NCBI GenBank assembly: GCA_024277135.1
Contig: JAJRVV010000134.1
Coordinates: 1 to 37,696, forward strand
Length of the DNA stretch: 37,696 nucleotides
Reading direction: 5' to 3'
Source: Chloroflexota bacterium
Lineage (GTDB): Bacteria > Chloroflexota > Anaerolineae > Promineifilales > Promineifilaceae
The stretch's first letter is position 1; every line of letters begins with the position of its first letter. Under the pieces are notes generated by a model that saw nothing but the letters and a program-made list of their open reading frames with translations, did not search any database and was not told the origin of the DNA. The translations under genes and the position numbers were made by a program. Below, in pieces: positions 16,969 through 24,740 of this stretch.

Positions 16969-17014
16969 AACAGTCAACAGTCAACAGTTAACAATCAACA
17001 ATCAACTGTCAACT
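16969..17014. repeat. Heptamer tandem repeat AACAGTC
   Basis: About six and a half units of a 7-bp repeat, AACAGTC drifting to AACAATC and AACTGTC, fill the gap between rfbG and the SDR gene. The rfbG stop codon (17002-17004) lies within it. Confidence 0.85.
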
Positions 17015-17982
17015 AAAAAATCACGATACCAGGCGAAGGTTTCAGTTAACCCTTGCTCCAGAGAAAATTCAGGCTGCCAGCCCAACACCCGCTGCGCTTT
17101 TTCTGAGAGCAGGTATTGGTCTTGAATCTCGTTTTTGGCTTGATTGAGGATGATCGGCTCCAGGTTGGGCGTGTGGGATAGGCGGATGATGGCGTTGATC
17201 ATGTCCAGGGCCGGCAGCGGGCTGTCTACGCCAAAATTGAAGGCTTGACCGCGCACTTGCGGCCGTTCCACCTGTTCGGCGACGGTGAGGTAGCCGCAAA
17301 CCGCATCGCGCACGTAAATGTAATCTCGTTTGAGCGTGCCGTTTGAGCGGACGATCGGCCGTTCGCCGCGCAGGAGGCTGCGCATGGTTCCGGGGACGAT
17401 GCGGTTCCAGTTCAAGTCGCCGCCGCCGTAAAGGTTGGCGAAGCGGGTGACGGCGATGGGCATCTGGTAGGTGTGAGCGTAAGCGCGGGCGATGAGGTCG
17501 GCGCAGCTCTTAGATACGTCGTAAGGATGTTGACCTTGCAAGGGGGCGTCTTCCTGGTAAGGGAGTTTGGTGTGGGAGCCATACGCTTTATCGCTGCTGG
17601 CGACGACGATGCGGCGCACGGTGGGATTGCGTCGAGCGGCTTCCAGCAGCGCCCAGGTGCCTTTGATGTTGGTCTCGAAGGTGGAGAGCGGCGCCCGGTT
17701 GGCGATGCCGACGATGGTTTGCGCCGCCAGATGGAAGATGGTGTCCGCCTCATATTCGGCGATGGCCCGCTCGATCAGATCATAATCACAGACATCGCCG
17801 TAGACTACGTCAATCTGATGGATGGTTTTGGAGCGGATGAGTTCTGATTTACTGACGTGGTCGCGGATGAGGCCGACTGCCTGAGCGCCCAGGGAGACGA
17901 GTTCGGCGGTGAGCCAGGAGCCGAGTAGGCCGGTACAGCCGGTGATGAATACACGTTTGCCGTTCCAAAAGTTATTATTCAA
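17002..17982 (-). CDS. rfbG: CDP-glucose 4,6-dehydratase-like SDR
   Basis: A 326-residue dehydratase that should convert CDP-glucose to CDP-4-keto-6-deoxyglucose with bound NAD. Visible features are the cofactor loop ITGCTGLLGSWLT (13-25), HLAAQTIVG, the active-site region VVASSDKAYG and HPYDVSKSCAD (YxxxK), TRFANLYGGGDLNWNRIVPG and RDYIYVRDAV. The family is usually slightly longer (about 355). Assignment to CDP-glucose rather than GDP-mannose rests on resemblance and on the adjacent cytidylyltransferase gene 19 nt upstream. The start is a TTG at 17982, with GGAG upstream at suitable spacing; the nearest ATG is out of frame. The C-terminus ends inside the heptamer repeat. Confidence 0.87.
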   Translation of the reverse strand: MNNNFWNGKRVFITGCTGLLGSWLTAELVSLGAQAVGLIRDHVSKSELIRSKTIHQIDVVYGDVCDYDLIERAIAEYEADTIFHLAAQTIVGIANRAPLSTFETNIKGTWALLEAARRNPTVRRIVVASSDKAYGSHTKLPYQEDAPLQGQHPYDVSKSCADLIARAYAHTYQMPIAVTRFANLYGGGDLNWNRIVPGTMRSLLRGERPIVRSNGTLKRDYIYVRDAVCGYLTVAEQVERPQVRGQAFNFGVDSPLPALDMINAIIRLSHTPNLEPIILNQAKNEIQDQYLLSEKAQRVLGWQPEFSLEQGLTETFAWYRDFLVDS

Positions 17983-18001
17983 GTCATTGCTCCAATTTCT
18001 T

Positions 18002-18799
18002 TCAATCTTCCCATACTTTCCAGGGTGGATTGTCTTGCCAGATTTTTTCCAGCATCAGGGTGTCTTTCATGGTGTTCATGGATTGCCAGAAGCCTTTGTG
18101 GCGATAGATCATGAGCTGTCCCTGTTCGGCCAATATGGGCAAGACCTGAGTTTCCAGGTTGACGTCCTCGCCGTCGGCCATGAGGTTGAGGAGTTCTCGT
18201 TCGAATAGCATGAAGCCGCCGTTTATCCAGTAGGGGAGCAACGGCCGTTCCACAAACCCGGAAACCTGCCCCGACTCATCCGCCTCGACGATGCCGTATT
18301 GTAAGTTGACTTGGACGGCCGTGATCGTTGCCAGTTTGCCATGCGCATGATGAAACTCGATCAGGGCCGACAAATCCACATCGCTGACATCATCCCCATA
18401 CGCCACAAAAAAGCGGTCGCCGTCCAGGTAATCGGCGACGCGGGCGATACGGCTGGCTTTTTCGGTGAGCCGGCCGGTATCTACCAGAGAAATTTGCCAG
18501 GGGGGATGGACGGCCGTGCCCTGAAAATGGGGCGTGTTTTTCCCGTTGGCGAGTTGTCCCAGGGAGAGGGTCAAATCCCGGTTCATCGCGTCAAATTCCA
18601 GAAAATAACGGCGAATCTGGTCTGCGCCATAGCCTAAAGTCAATACAAAACGATTCATGCCATGCGCTGAAAAGATGCGCATCACATGCCATAGGATCGG
18701 TTTGCCGCCGACCTCGACTAATTCTTTTTTGATGGAGGTGCTGCCCCGCATTCGGGTTCCCTGTCCGCCGCAAACGATAACTACCGGTATGTCATTCAT
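18002..18799 (-). CDS. rfbF: Glucose-1-phosphate cytidylyltransferase
   Basis: A 265-residue nucleotidyltransferase that makes CDP-glucose from CTP and glucose 1-phosphate, the first step toward CDP-deoxysugars. The signature VVIVCGGQGTRMRG is followed by KKELVEVGGKPILWHVMRIFSAHG, very close to RfbF, and by YGADQIRRYF, YGDDVSDVDLSAL, LQYGIVEADESGQVSGFVE and GFWQSMNTMKDTLMLEKIW. The ATG at 18799 gives the family's normal N-terminus; the frame is open further upstream but codes for unrelated sequence. It heads the rfbF-rfbG-SDR set on the minus strand. No RfbH C3 dehydratase is in the window, so the end product is not a proven 3,6-dideoxyhexose. Confidence 0.9.
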   Translation of the reverse strand: MNDIPVVIVCGGQGTRMRGSTSIKKELVEVGGKPILWHVMRIFSAHGMNRFVLTLGYGADQIRRYFLEFDAMNRDLTLSLGQLANGKNTPHFQGTAVHPPWQISLVDTGRLTEKASRIARVADYLDGDRFFVAYGDDVSDVDLSALIEFHHAHGKLATITAVQVNLQYGIVEADESGQVSGFVERPLLPYWINGGFMLFERELLNLMADGEDVNLETQVLPILAEQGQLMIYRHKGFWQSMNTMKDTLMLEKIWQDNPPWKVWED

Positions 18800-18946
18800 G
18801 TAGGTTTTTCCAGATTGCGAAATAGATGGCGGCGCTGCTGCCAAGTTGATCATAACACACCCCCCGTTTGCCCGACAAACGTCGTTTTCCCCACGAATAA
18901 TATAGTTTCCCCGGAAACCCGGCGTTTCCAAAGCGATGGCCCGCGC

Positions 18947-18975
18947 TTGGATAGGGGATCGGAGGATGGTAAAAT
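18947..18975 (+). promoter_or_regulatory. Candidate promoter of yvcK-gap
   Basis: TTGGAT (18947-18952) and TAAAAT (18970-18975) are separated by 17 bp in the 243-bp divergent region between rfbF and yvcK. Just downstream are two AGAAGGCGG repeats 14 bp apart. Confidence 0.4.
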
Positions 18976-19042
18976 GGCGTTAAATTAAGGTAGAAGGCGG
19001 CAGGCAGAAGGCGGTAAATCAACATTCTCTGCCAGAAATGAA

Positions 19043-20347
19043 GTGGAACGATTGAAGCGGATAAGACGACAAATTGGGACAAAATCCCGGTGGTTGAGGC
19101 CGGGGTTGGGCATCAAACGCTGGCTGGTTATGCTTGGTTTCGGCGCTGTTTTAGTGGGGCTGGGCTGGGTCTATCTGGTCCTGGTTATTCGCCGCACCCA
19201 GTTCATGCCGGAACCCATTTACCACCTGATTACCCTGCAATTCGTCCCGCCCTGGGCCAGAATTCTGTTCTCATTTTGCGTCGGCAGCGGCTTGGTTTTT
19301 TGGTCTATCACCCGGATTGGCCGTAATTTGATCGCCCCTTTCCGGCCGGCCGGGGATGAGGTGGTGGATTCTCTGTACGAGTATACGCGGCGTAACCGGG
19401 GGGCGCACATCGTGGCTATTGGCGGCGGCACGGGGTTGCCCACCCTCTTGCGGGGTTTGACAGAGTACACGCGCAATATCACGGCGATTGTGACAGTGGC
19501 GGATGATGGGGGCAGCAGCGGCCGTTTGCGCCGCGATCTGGGGTTGCTGCCGCCGGGCGATTTTCGCAACAACATGGCGGCGCTGGCGCGGGACGAGGCG
19601 TTGATGACGCAGGTGTTGCAATACCGCTTTGGCGCTGGCAGCGGTAATGGAACAGGCGATTTGCAAGGTCATGCGTTTGGCAATTTGCTGCTGGCGGCGC
19701 TGACGGGCATTACCGGCAGTTTTGATGAGGCGTTGCTGGCGGCGGAGCGGGTGCTGGCGTTGCGGGGGCGGGTGCTGCCTTCCACATTGGAAAATGTGAC
19801 GCTGGCGGCGGATGTGGCGGTTGAAGGGCAGGGGATTGAGCGCGTGATTGGCGAGTCGGTGATACCTAAGGTACACGGCCGTATCCAACACGTCGTCCTT
19901 GATCCTCCCAATCCAGCCGCTTACCCGCCCGCTTTACGCGCCATCTTTGACGCTGATTTGATTGTCATTGGGCCGGGGAGTTTGTACACCAGTATTTTAC
20001 CCAATTTACTGGTTCCCGATCTGGCGCAGGCATTGTGTCGCGCGCCCGCGCTCAAAGTGTATGTGTGTAACCTTGCCGCCCAGCCTGGGTAGACGGATAA
20101 TTACACTGCCGCCGACCATGTGCAGGCGATTCTGAAACACACGTCTGCCAACTGCTTCGATTTGGTGTTGGCCAATGATAATTTGTCCATTCCGCCGGAC
20201 AGGGGCGGCGGCAACACGATTTACGTGAAGCCGATGGTTTCGGCCGGCGTAAAAATGGTCACGGCCGATCTGGTGAATGAGAACAAGCCGTGGCAGCATG
20301 ACAGCCAGAAGCTGGCCACGGCCGTGATGGAGTTGTTGACGAAATAA
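19043..20347 (+). pseudogene. yvcK: YvcK/CofD-like gluconeogenesis factor interrupted by in-frame TAG
   Basis: The frame encodes a YvcK protein, the UDP-GlcNAc-binding factor linked to cell-wall supply during gluconeogenic growth. Two N-terminal membrane helices (about 27-49 and 68-90) precede the CofD-like fold: VAIGGGTGLPTLLRGL (124-139), TVADDGGSSGRL (151-162), PGDFRN (171-176) and IGPGSLYTSILPNLL. At 20090-20092 a TAG ends the first part after CNLAAQPG. The same frame continues without other stops as TDNYTAADHVQAILKH, FDLVLAND and a natural end at 20347, the family's normal C-terminus. Relatives generally have QPGETD here, so GAG to TAG explains it. Either a nonsense mutation or a base-call error. 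The start is GTG at 19043; gap follows 33 nt later. Confidence 0.85.
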
Positions 20348-20380
20348 TTTGCTGATAAGCACATTGAAAGGAGATTTTGC

Positions 20381-21397
20381 ATGACAATTAAAGTGGGTAT
20401 TAACGGATTTGGCCGCATTGGCCGCCAGGTCTTCAAAGCGATCCGCGAAAATTATGCCGGAGCGCTGGATGTGGAGGCTATCAATGACCTCATGCCAGTT
20501 GAGACCAATGCGCATATGTTGAAGTATGATTCGACTTACGGCCGTTTCCCCGGCAAGGTCGACGTGCGAGACAGCGACATGTACATCGATGGCGCAAAAT
20601 TGAAAAGCTACGCCGAACGGGACCCGGCGCAATTGCCCTGGGGCGATTTGGGCGTGGACATCGTGCTGGAATGCACCGGCATCTTCCGCGATAAAGAGAG
20701 CGCCAGCAAGCATCTGACCGCCGGCGCCAAGAAAGTGGTCATTTCGGCGCCGGGCAAAGGGGTGGATGCCACGTTTGTGTTGGGCGTCAACGAAGACACC
20801 TATGATCCGGCGACCCAGCACGTTGTTTCCAACGCCAGTTGCACCACCAACTGCCTGGCTCCCGCCGCCAAAGTACTGCATGACAATTTTGGCATTAAAC
20901 GCGCCCTCATGACCACCATTCACGCTGTTACCAACGGCCAGAAAATTTTGGACATGTCCGCCAAAGATTTACGCCGCGCCCGCACCGCCAGCGCCAACAT
21001 CATCCCCACCACCACCGGCGCGGCCAAAGCGGTCGGGCTGGTGCTGCCGGAGTTAAATGGCAAAATCAACGGCATGGCGTTCCGCGTGCCTACTGTCACA
21101 GTTTCGGTGGTTGATCTGACGGCCGAATTGGAGAAAAATGCGACAGTCCAAGAAATTAACGATGCCTTCAAAGCGGCCGCGTCAGGCGGTGGCTGGTTGG
21201 GCAAAGTGTTGGACTACACTGAAGAACCGTTGGTTTCCAGCGATTTCATCGGCTACCCCGCTTCCTCCACTATTGACGGCCTGTCAACCGATGTGATGGA
21301 CGGCAACATGGTCAAGGCGATCGCCTGGTATGACAACGAATGGGGTTACGCCATGCGCTTGGCCGACTTGACCGCGTTTGTGGCCGAGAAGTTGTAA
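20381..21397 (+). CDS. gap: Glyceraldehyde-3-phosphate dehydrogenase, type I
   Basis: A complete 338-residue GAPDH that interconverts glyceraldehyde 3-phosphate and 1,3-bisphosphoglycerate in glycolysis and gluconeogenesis. It shows the NAD-binding start [19 protein letters not shown] at 33-36 (acidic residue favouring NAD), the active site [12 protein letters not shown] with Cys154, His181 ([10 protein letters not shown]), [22 protein letters not shown] and [12 protein letters not shown] near the C-terminus. HAVTNGQ replaces the commoner HSYTNDQ. GAAAGGAG gives a strong ribosome site before ATG. It lies 33 nt after yvcK and is probably cotranscribed with it. Confidence 0.96.
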   Translation: MTIKVGINGFGRIGRQVFKAIRENYAGALDVEAINDLMPVETNAHMLKYDSTYGRFPGKVDVRDSDMYIDGAKLKSYAERDPAQLPWGDLGVDIVLECTGIFRDKESASKHLTAGAKKVVISAPGKGVDATFVLGVNEDTYDPATQHVVSNASCTTNCLAPAAKVLHDNFGIKRALMTTIHAVTNGQKILDMSAKDLRRARTASANIIPTTTGAAKAVGLVLPELNGKINGMAFRVPTVTVSVVDLTAELEKNATVQEINDAFKAAASGGGWLGKVLDYTEEPLVSSDFIGYPASSTIDGLSTDVMDGNMVKAIAWYDNEWGYAMRLADLTAFVAEKL

Positions 21398-21412
21398 TTA
21401 AAAATTTGCTGT

Positions 21413-21487
21413 AACTGTATAGACATCCGATTTCTTGCTGTCGAGTACGCTAACATCGTGAGAGATAAGAAATCGGATGTCTTGTTG
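21413..21487. repeat. Dispersed hairpin element, copy 2
   Basis: About 75 bp beginning AACTGTATAGACATCCGATT and ending AGAAATCGGATGTCTTGTTG. Its ends are inverted copies of each other (AGACATCCGATTTCT, AGAAATCGGATGTCT, a perfect 15-bp match). It aligns along its whole length with 7880-7950. It follows gap and ends 13 bp before the next start codon, so it may also act as a terminator or leader hairpin. Confidence 0.8.
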
Positions 21488-21500
21488 CGTTTTATCCATC

Positions 21501-21806
21501 ATGGAATTGAAAGAGTTGGAAGCCCGGATGCACGCATTCGTGCGCAGCAAGGGTTGGTATGAACCGGATTCGCCCAAACCGCAAACGGCGCGCAATCTGG
21601 CGGCGTCGCTGGCGATTGAGGCGGCGGAGGTGTTGGAACATTTTCAATGGCGGGAGTCGGTGAAGGATGAGGCGGCGTTAGCGGGCGAGTTGGCGGATGT
21701 GGCGTTGTATTTGCTGCAATTAGCCAGCGTTACCGGGATTGATTTGGAAACGGCCGTCCTAGACAAACTAACCCTGAACCAGACGCGGGAGTGGCCCGCG
21801 CCGTGA
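21501..21806 (+). CDS. MazG-like nucleotide pyrophosphohydrolase
   Basis: A 101-residue all-alpha NTP pyrophosphatase, closest in style to the RS21-C6/dCTP pyrophosphatase group that removes pyrophosphate from (d)NTPs, often as house-cleaning. The metal-binding pattern is visible: Glu40-x-x-Glu43 in AIEAAEVLEHFQW and Glu63-x-x-Asp66 in GELADVALYLLQLA. KGWYEPDSPKPQTARNLAASL supplies the substrate-side helix seen in this group. The ATG at 21501 is chosen because the upstream extension encodes the hairpin repeat. No clear ribosome site. Its stop overlaps the next start as GTGA, so the two genes are coupled. Confidence 0.85.
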   Translation: MELKELEARMHAFVRSKGWYEPDSPKPQTARNLAASLAIEAAEVLEHFQWRESVKDEAALAGELADVALYLLQLASVTGIDLETAVLDKLTLNQTREWPAP

Positions 21807-22441
21807 AAATTCTGGCCGTCAGCGACCGGGTGTTGGATCAACTGTACTCGCCTCATGTGAAGGAAAATTTTCCAGACATTGATCTGATCGTCAGCTGTGG
21901 CGATTTGCCATTTTATTACCTGGAATTTTTGATTTCGGCGCTGAATGTGCCGCTGGTTTATGTGCGCGGCAATCATGACCAGGGGCCGCAATATACGGCC
22001 GACGGCCGTACGCTCCACCACGTGCCCGGCGGACAAGATTTGCACGCGCGCACCGTTCGTATGAACGATCTGCTGATCGCCGGGCTGGAAGGCTCCATGC
22101 GTTACCGTTCGGGCGCGCCGTTCATGTACACCGAGCCGGAAATGCGCCAGCAAGTTACCCGGCTCGTCCCTCGTTTGTTGTGGAACCGGCAGCGGTACGG
22201 CCGTTTTCTGGACATCCTCATCACCCACTCCCCCCCCTTTGAAATCCATGATCGGCCTGACACCGCCCACACCGGCTTCCGTATTTTGCGCACCTTCATG
22301 AAACTGTTCAAACCCCGCTATTTATTGCACGGCCACATCCACATTTATCGCTCAAATACCCCTCGCGCCACCCAATTTGAAGAGACGGCGGTGATCAATG
22401 TATATCCGTATCGAGTTTTGGATTATCCAACCAGTTCATAA
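21803..22441 (+). CDS. Calcineurin-like metallophosphoesterase
   Basis: A 212-residue phosphoesterase. The start GTG at 21803 overlaps the preceding stop (GTGA) and gives MKILAVSDRVLDQLYSP. Metal-site motifs are VSCGDLPFYYLEF, VYVRGNHDQGP, ILITHSPPFEIHD and YLLHGHIHIY. The first motif is SDRVLD instead of the usual D-x-H, so one metal ligand differs from the textbook site; related proteins with SD-x-x-D at this point seem to form a subgroup. A seven-C run lies inside the gene near 22231. Substrate unknown; coupling to the MazG-like enzyme suggests nucleotide or phosphate-ester housekeeping. Confidence 0.85.
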   Translation: MKILAVSDRVLDQLYSPHVKENFPDIDLIVSCGDLPFYYLEFLISALNVPLVYVRGNHDQGPQYTADGRTLHHVPGGQDLHARTVRMNDLLIAGLEGSMRYRSGAPFMYTEPEMRQQVTRLVPRLLWNRQRYGRFLDILITHSPPFEIHDRPDTAHTGFRILRTFMKLFKPRYLLHGHIHIYRSNTPRATQFEETAVINVYPYRVLDYPTSS

Positions 22442-22470
22442 CCAGCAACTTTAGAATTTGTCTGACTGAC

Positions 22471-22499
22471 TTGACGGCCGTCCCCCCCCCACGTAAACT
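22471..22499 (+). promoter_or_regulatory. Candidate promoter of the SulP transporter with C9 tract in spacer
   Basis: TTGACG (22471-22476) and TAAACT (22494-22499) are 17 bp apart and lie 42 bp before the ATG. The spacer contains nine consecutive C residues (22482-22490), so slippage would change the promoter spacing. Confidence 0.45.
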
Positions 22500-22541
22500 G
22501 AAAACAGGCAAAATCCTTCCCACTGAATCGAGGAGGCAACC

Positions 22542-24692
22542 ATGATAGTCAATGCGGAGATGACTTTTAATTGGGGCGTCGCCGTCCTCCACTACTTACG
22601 CCAACCTGTTCGATTGGCGCGAACCTATCAAAAGCGCGATCTCCGCTCGGATGTGATCGCCGGGATTACGGTGGCAGTTGTGGCGCTGCCCCAGGCCATT
22701 GCCTTTGCCGTCATCGCCGAACTGCCGCCGCAAATGGGATTGTACGCCGTCATCGTCGGCGCCATTGTGGGCGCATTGTGGGGCGCCTCCCAGCAAGTCC
22801 ATTACGGCCCGGCCAACGCCATTTCCTTATTGGTCGCCGCCGCTCTCAGCGAAACGTTAACCCCAGGCGCGGCCGAATTCATCATCGCCGCCGGATTGAT
22901 GGCCGTCATGGTTGGCGTCTTTCAGTTGGTGATGGGGCTGCTTCGATTGGGGTTGCTGGTAAATTTTGTATCCCACTCAGTCACCGTCGGCTTCGCCGCC
23001 GGGGCCGGCATCCTCATTATTATGAAACAAACCGGGCCGCTTCTGGGAGTTACTTTAGACACGACAAATCCATTTACAGCCGCGCGAAATTTAAGCGTCA
23101 GTTTATCCCTCATCCATTGGCCTACCTTGCTGCTGGGATCAGGCAGTATTCTTTTTTTACTCATTCTCAAGCGAATTCGCCCCCAGGCGCCGGCGCCGTT
23201 ATTAGTCATCATGATCACCGCATTTTTGACGATATTTTTGAATCTGGACGAGCAAGGCGTGACCATGATTGGCGAAATTCCCCGCAATCTGCCGCCGTTC
23301 ACTTCGGCGCCCATACGGGCCTTGCCATTATTGGCGCATTTGTCAACCGGGGCGTTTGCCGTGGGCGCGATTGGCCTGGTGCAAACCAGCGCCATTATCC
23401 GTTCTATTGCATCGCAGACGGGACAACGAGTGGATAACAACCAGGAATTTGTGGCGCAAGGCATGGCCAATATCGCGGCCGGTTTTTTCTCCGGCTATCC
23501 TTGCGCCGCTTCTTTTTCACGAACGGCCGTCAACTTTAGAGCCGGCGCCCGTTCACCCATGGCGGCCGTTTTTTCCGGCATTTTTGTGTTATTTGCCATG
23601 CTGGCGCTGGCCCCTTTGGCCGCCTTTTTGCCCGTCACCGCCCTGGCCGGTATTCTCATCATCACAGCTTATGGCATGATTGATCGGGCGGAAGTCAAGC
23701 GTATCTGGCAGGGCGCCCGCGGCGACGCCCTCATCATGCTTGTCACCTTTCTAGGCACGTTATTTCTCAGCATCGAATTTGCGGTGTTGGCCGGGATCAT
23801 GTTCTCCTTTGGCCGTTACATCTTTCGCACCAGCTTGCCCCGCGTCCACACCGTGGTGCCGGATGCCTCTTACGCCCACTTTGTGTATGCGCCGGAGCGC
23901 AGCCGCTGCCCCCAATTGGGTATCATAGACATCGAAGGAGATTTGTACTTTGGCGCCGTCAACCATGTGGAAGAAGCGATCTTGGATATCGTCGAATCAA
24001 ACAGAGAACAGCGCTTTTTGCTCATCCGCATGACGCACGTCAATCATTGTGACTTTAGCGGCATTCACATGCTGGAAAGCGTGGTGCGGGCTTGCCGGGA
24101 GCGGGGCGGCGACATTTTCTTTGTACGAGTCAATTTTCGGGTGCGTAAAGTGATGCAATCCACTCATTTTGACGAGAATTTGGGCGTAGACCATTTTCTC
24201 TCGGAAGATGAGGCGATCGCCCACATTTTCTATCGGATTTTGGACCCGGCCGTTTGTATTTACGAATGTCCGGCGAAGGTGTTTAAGGAGTGCCAAAACC
24301 TGCCCAAGCGAATTGATCTGGCAGGCATTCCGCTGGCCGAGGAAGTGCCAGACGCCAGCATTTTTCATGTGTCGGCGGTTGAATTGTGGGAACGGCTGCA
24401 TCATGGTGAAAATGGGGAACGGCCGTACATCGTGGATGTTCGTGAGCCGCGTGAGTTTCACCGGGGACATATCCCCGAAGCCAATCTGGCGCCGCTGCCG
24501 CGAATTTTGACCAATGATTACCGCTTCCCCAATGATCGGCAGATTGTGCTGGTGTGCCGAACAGGGCGGCGCAGCCGACGGGCGGCCTTTGCTTTGCAGA
24601 AGCTGGGCATTGTCAATATCGTCACTCTGACTGGCGGCATGCAAGCGTGGGAGGCGGATGGTCTATTGACGGCCGTTGATCAATTCTTATGA
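22542..24692 (+). CDS. SulP-family anion transporter fused to STAS and rhodanese domains
   Basis: This 716-residue protein combines three parts. Residues about 30-440 are a SulP/SLC26 membrane domain with the signature DVIAGITVAVVALPQAIAFA and multiple helices, for sulfate, bicarbonate or another anion. A STAS domain follows at about 450-560 (GIIDIEGDLYFGAVNHVEEA, HCDFSGIHMLESV). After a linker with four cysteines near residues 568-588, a rhodanese domain begins near 607 (VSAVELWERL, YIVDVREPREFHRGHIPEA, IVLVCRTGRRSRRAAFAL) with catalytic Cys672 in CRTGRRS. The rhodanese points to sulfur handling, so sulfate or thiosulfate import is a reasonable inference. GAGGAGG precedes the ATG. The stop codon touches a palindromic repeat. 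Confidence 0.92.
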   Translation: MIVNAEMTFNWGVAVLHYLRQPVRLARTYQKRDLRSDVIAGITVAVVALPQAIAFAVIAELPPQMGLYAVIVGAIVGALWGASQQVHYGPANAISLLVAAALSETLTPGAAEFIIAAGLMAVMVGVFQLVMGLLRLGLLVNFVSHSVTVGFAAGAGILIIMKQTGPLLGVTLDTTNPFTAARNLSVSLSLIHWPTLLLGSGSILFLLILKRIRPQAPAPLLVIMITAFLTIFLNLDEQGVTMIGEIPRNLPPFTSAPIRALPLLAHLSTGAFAVGAIGLVQTSAIIRSIASQTGQRVDNNQEFVAQGMANIAAGFFSGYPCAASFSRTAVNFRAGARSPMAAVFSGIFVLFAMLALAPLAAFLPVTALAGILIITAYGMIDRAEVKRIWQGARGDALIMLVTFLGTLFLSIEFAVLAGIMFSFGRYIFRTSLPRVHTVVPDASYAHFVYAPERSRCPQLGIIDIEGDLYFGAVNHVEEAILDIVESNREQRFLLIRMTHVNHCDFSGIHMLESVVRACRERGGDIFFVRVNFRVRKVMQSTHFDENLGVDHFLSEDEAIAHIFYRILDPAVCIYECPAKVFKECQNLPKRIDLAGIPLAEEVPDASIFHVSAVELWERLHHGENGERPYIVDVREPREFHRGHIPEANLAPLPRILTNDYRFPNDRQIVLVCRTGRRSRRAAFALQKLGIVNIVTLTGGMQAWEADGLLTAVDQFL

Positions 24693-24721
24693 CCTGCCAG
24701 GTTTAACAAACCTCGCAGGTC
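24691..24721. repeat. AGACC palindrome, copy 2
   Basis: GACCTGCCAGGTTT (24691-24704) and AAACCTCGCAGGTC (24708-24721) form a 14-bp stem with one mismatch and a 3-nt loop. It overlaps the SulP stop codon and lies just ahead of the glpX ribosome site. Confidence 0.8.
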
Positions 24722-24740
24722 TGACAGGAGGCTGGCGTAA

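Noticed and set aside
20006-20923. Minus-strand open frame (305 codons) opposite yvcK and gap
   Set aside because: It spans two well-supported genes and has no family features.
22571-23437. Second plus-strand frame (288 codons) inside the SulP gene
   Set aside because: Arg/His-rich shadow of the SulP membrane domain in another frame.
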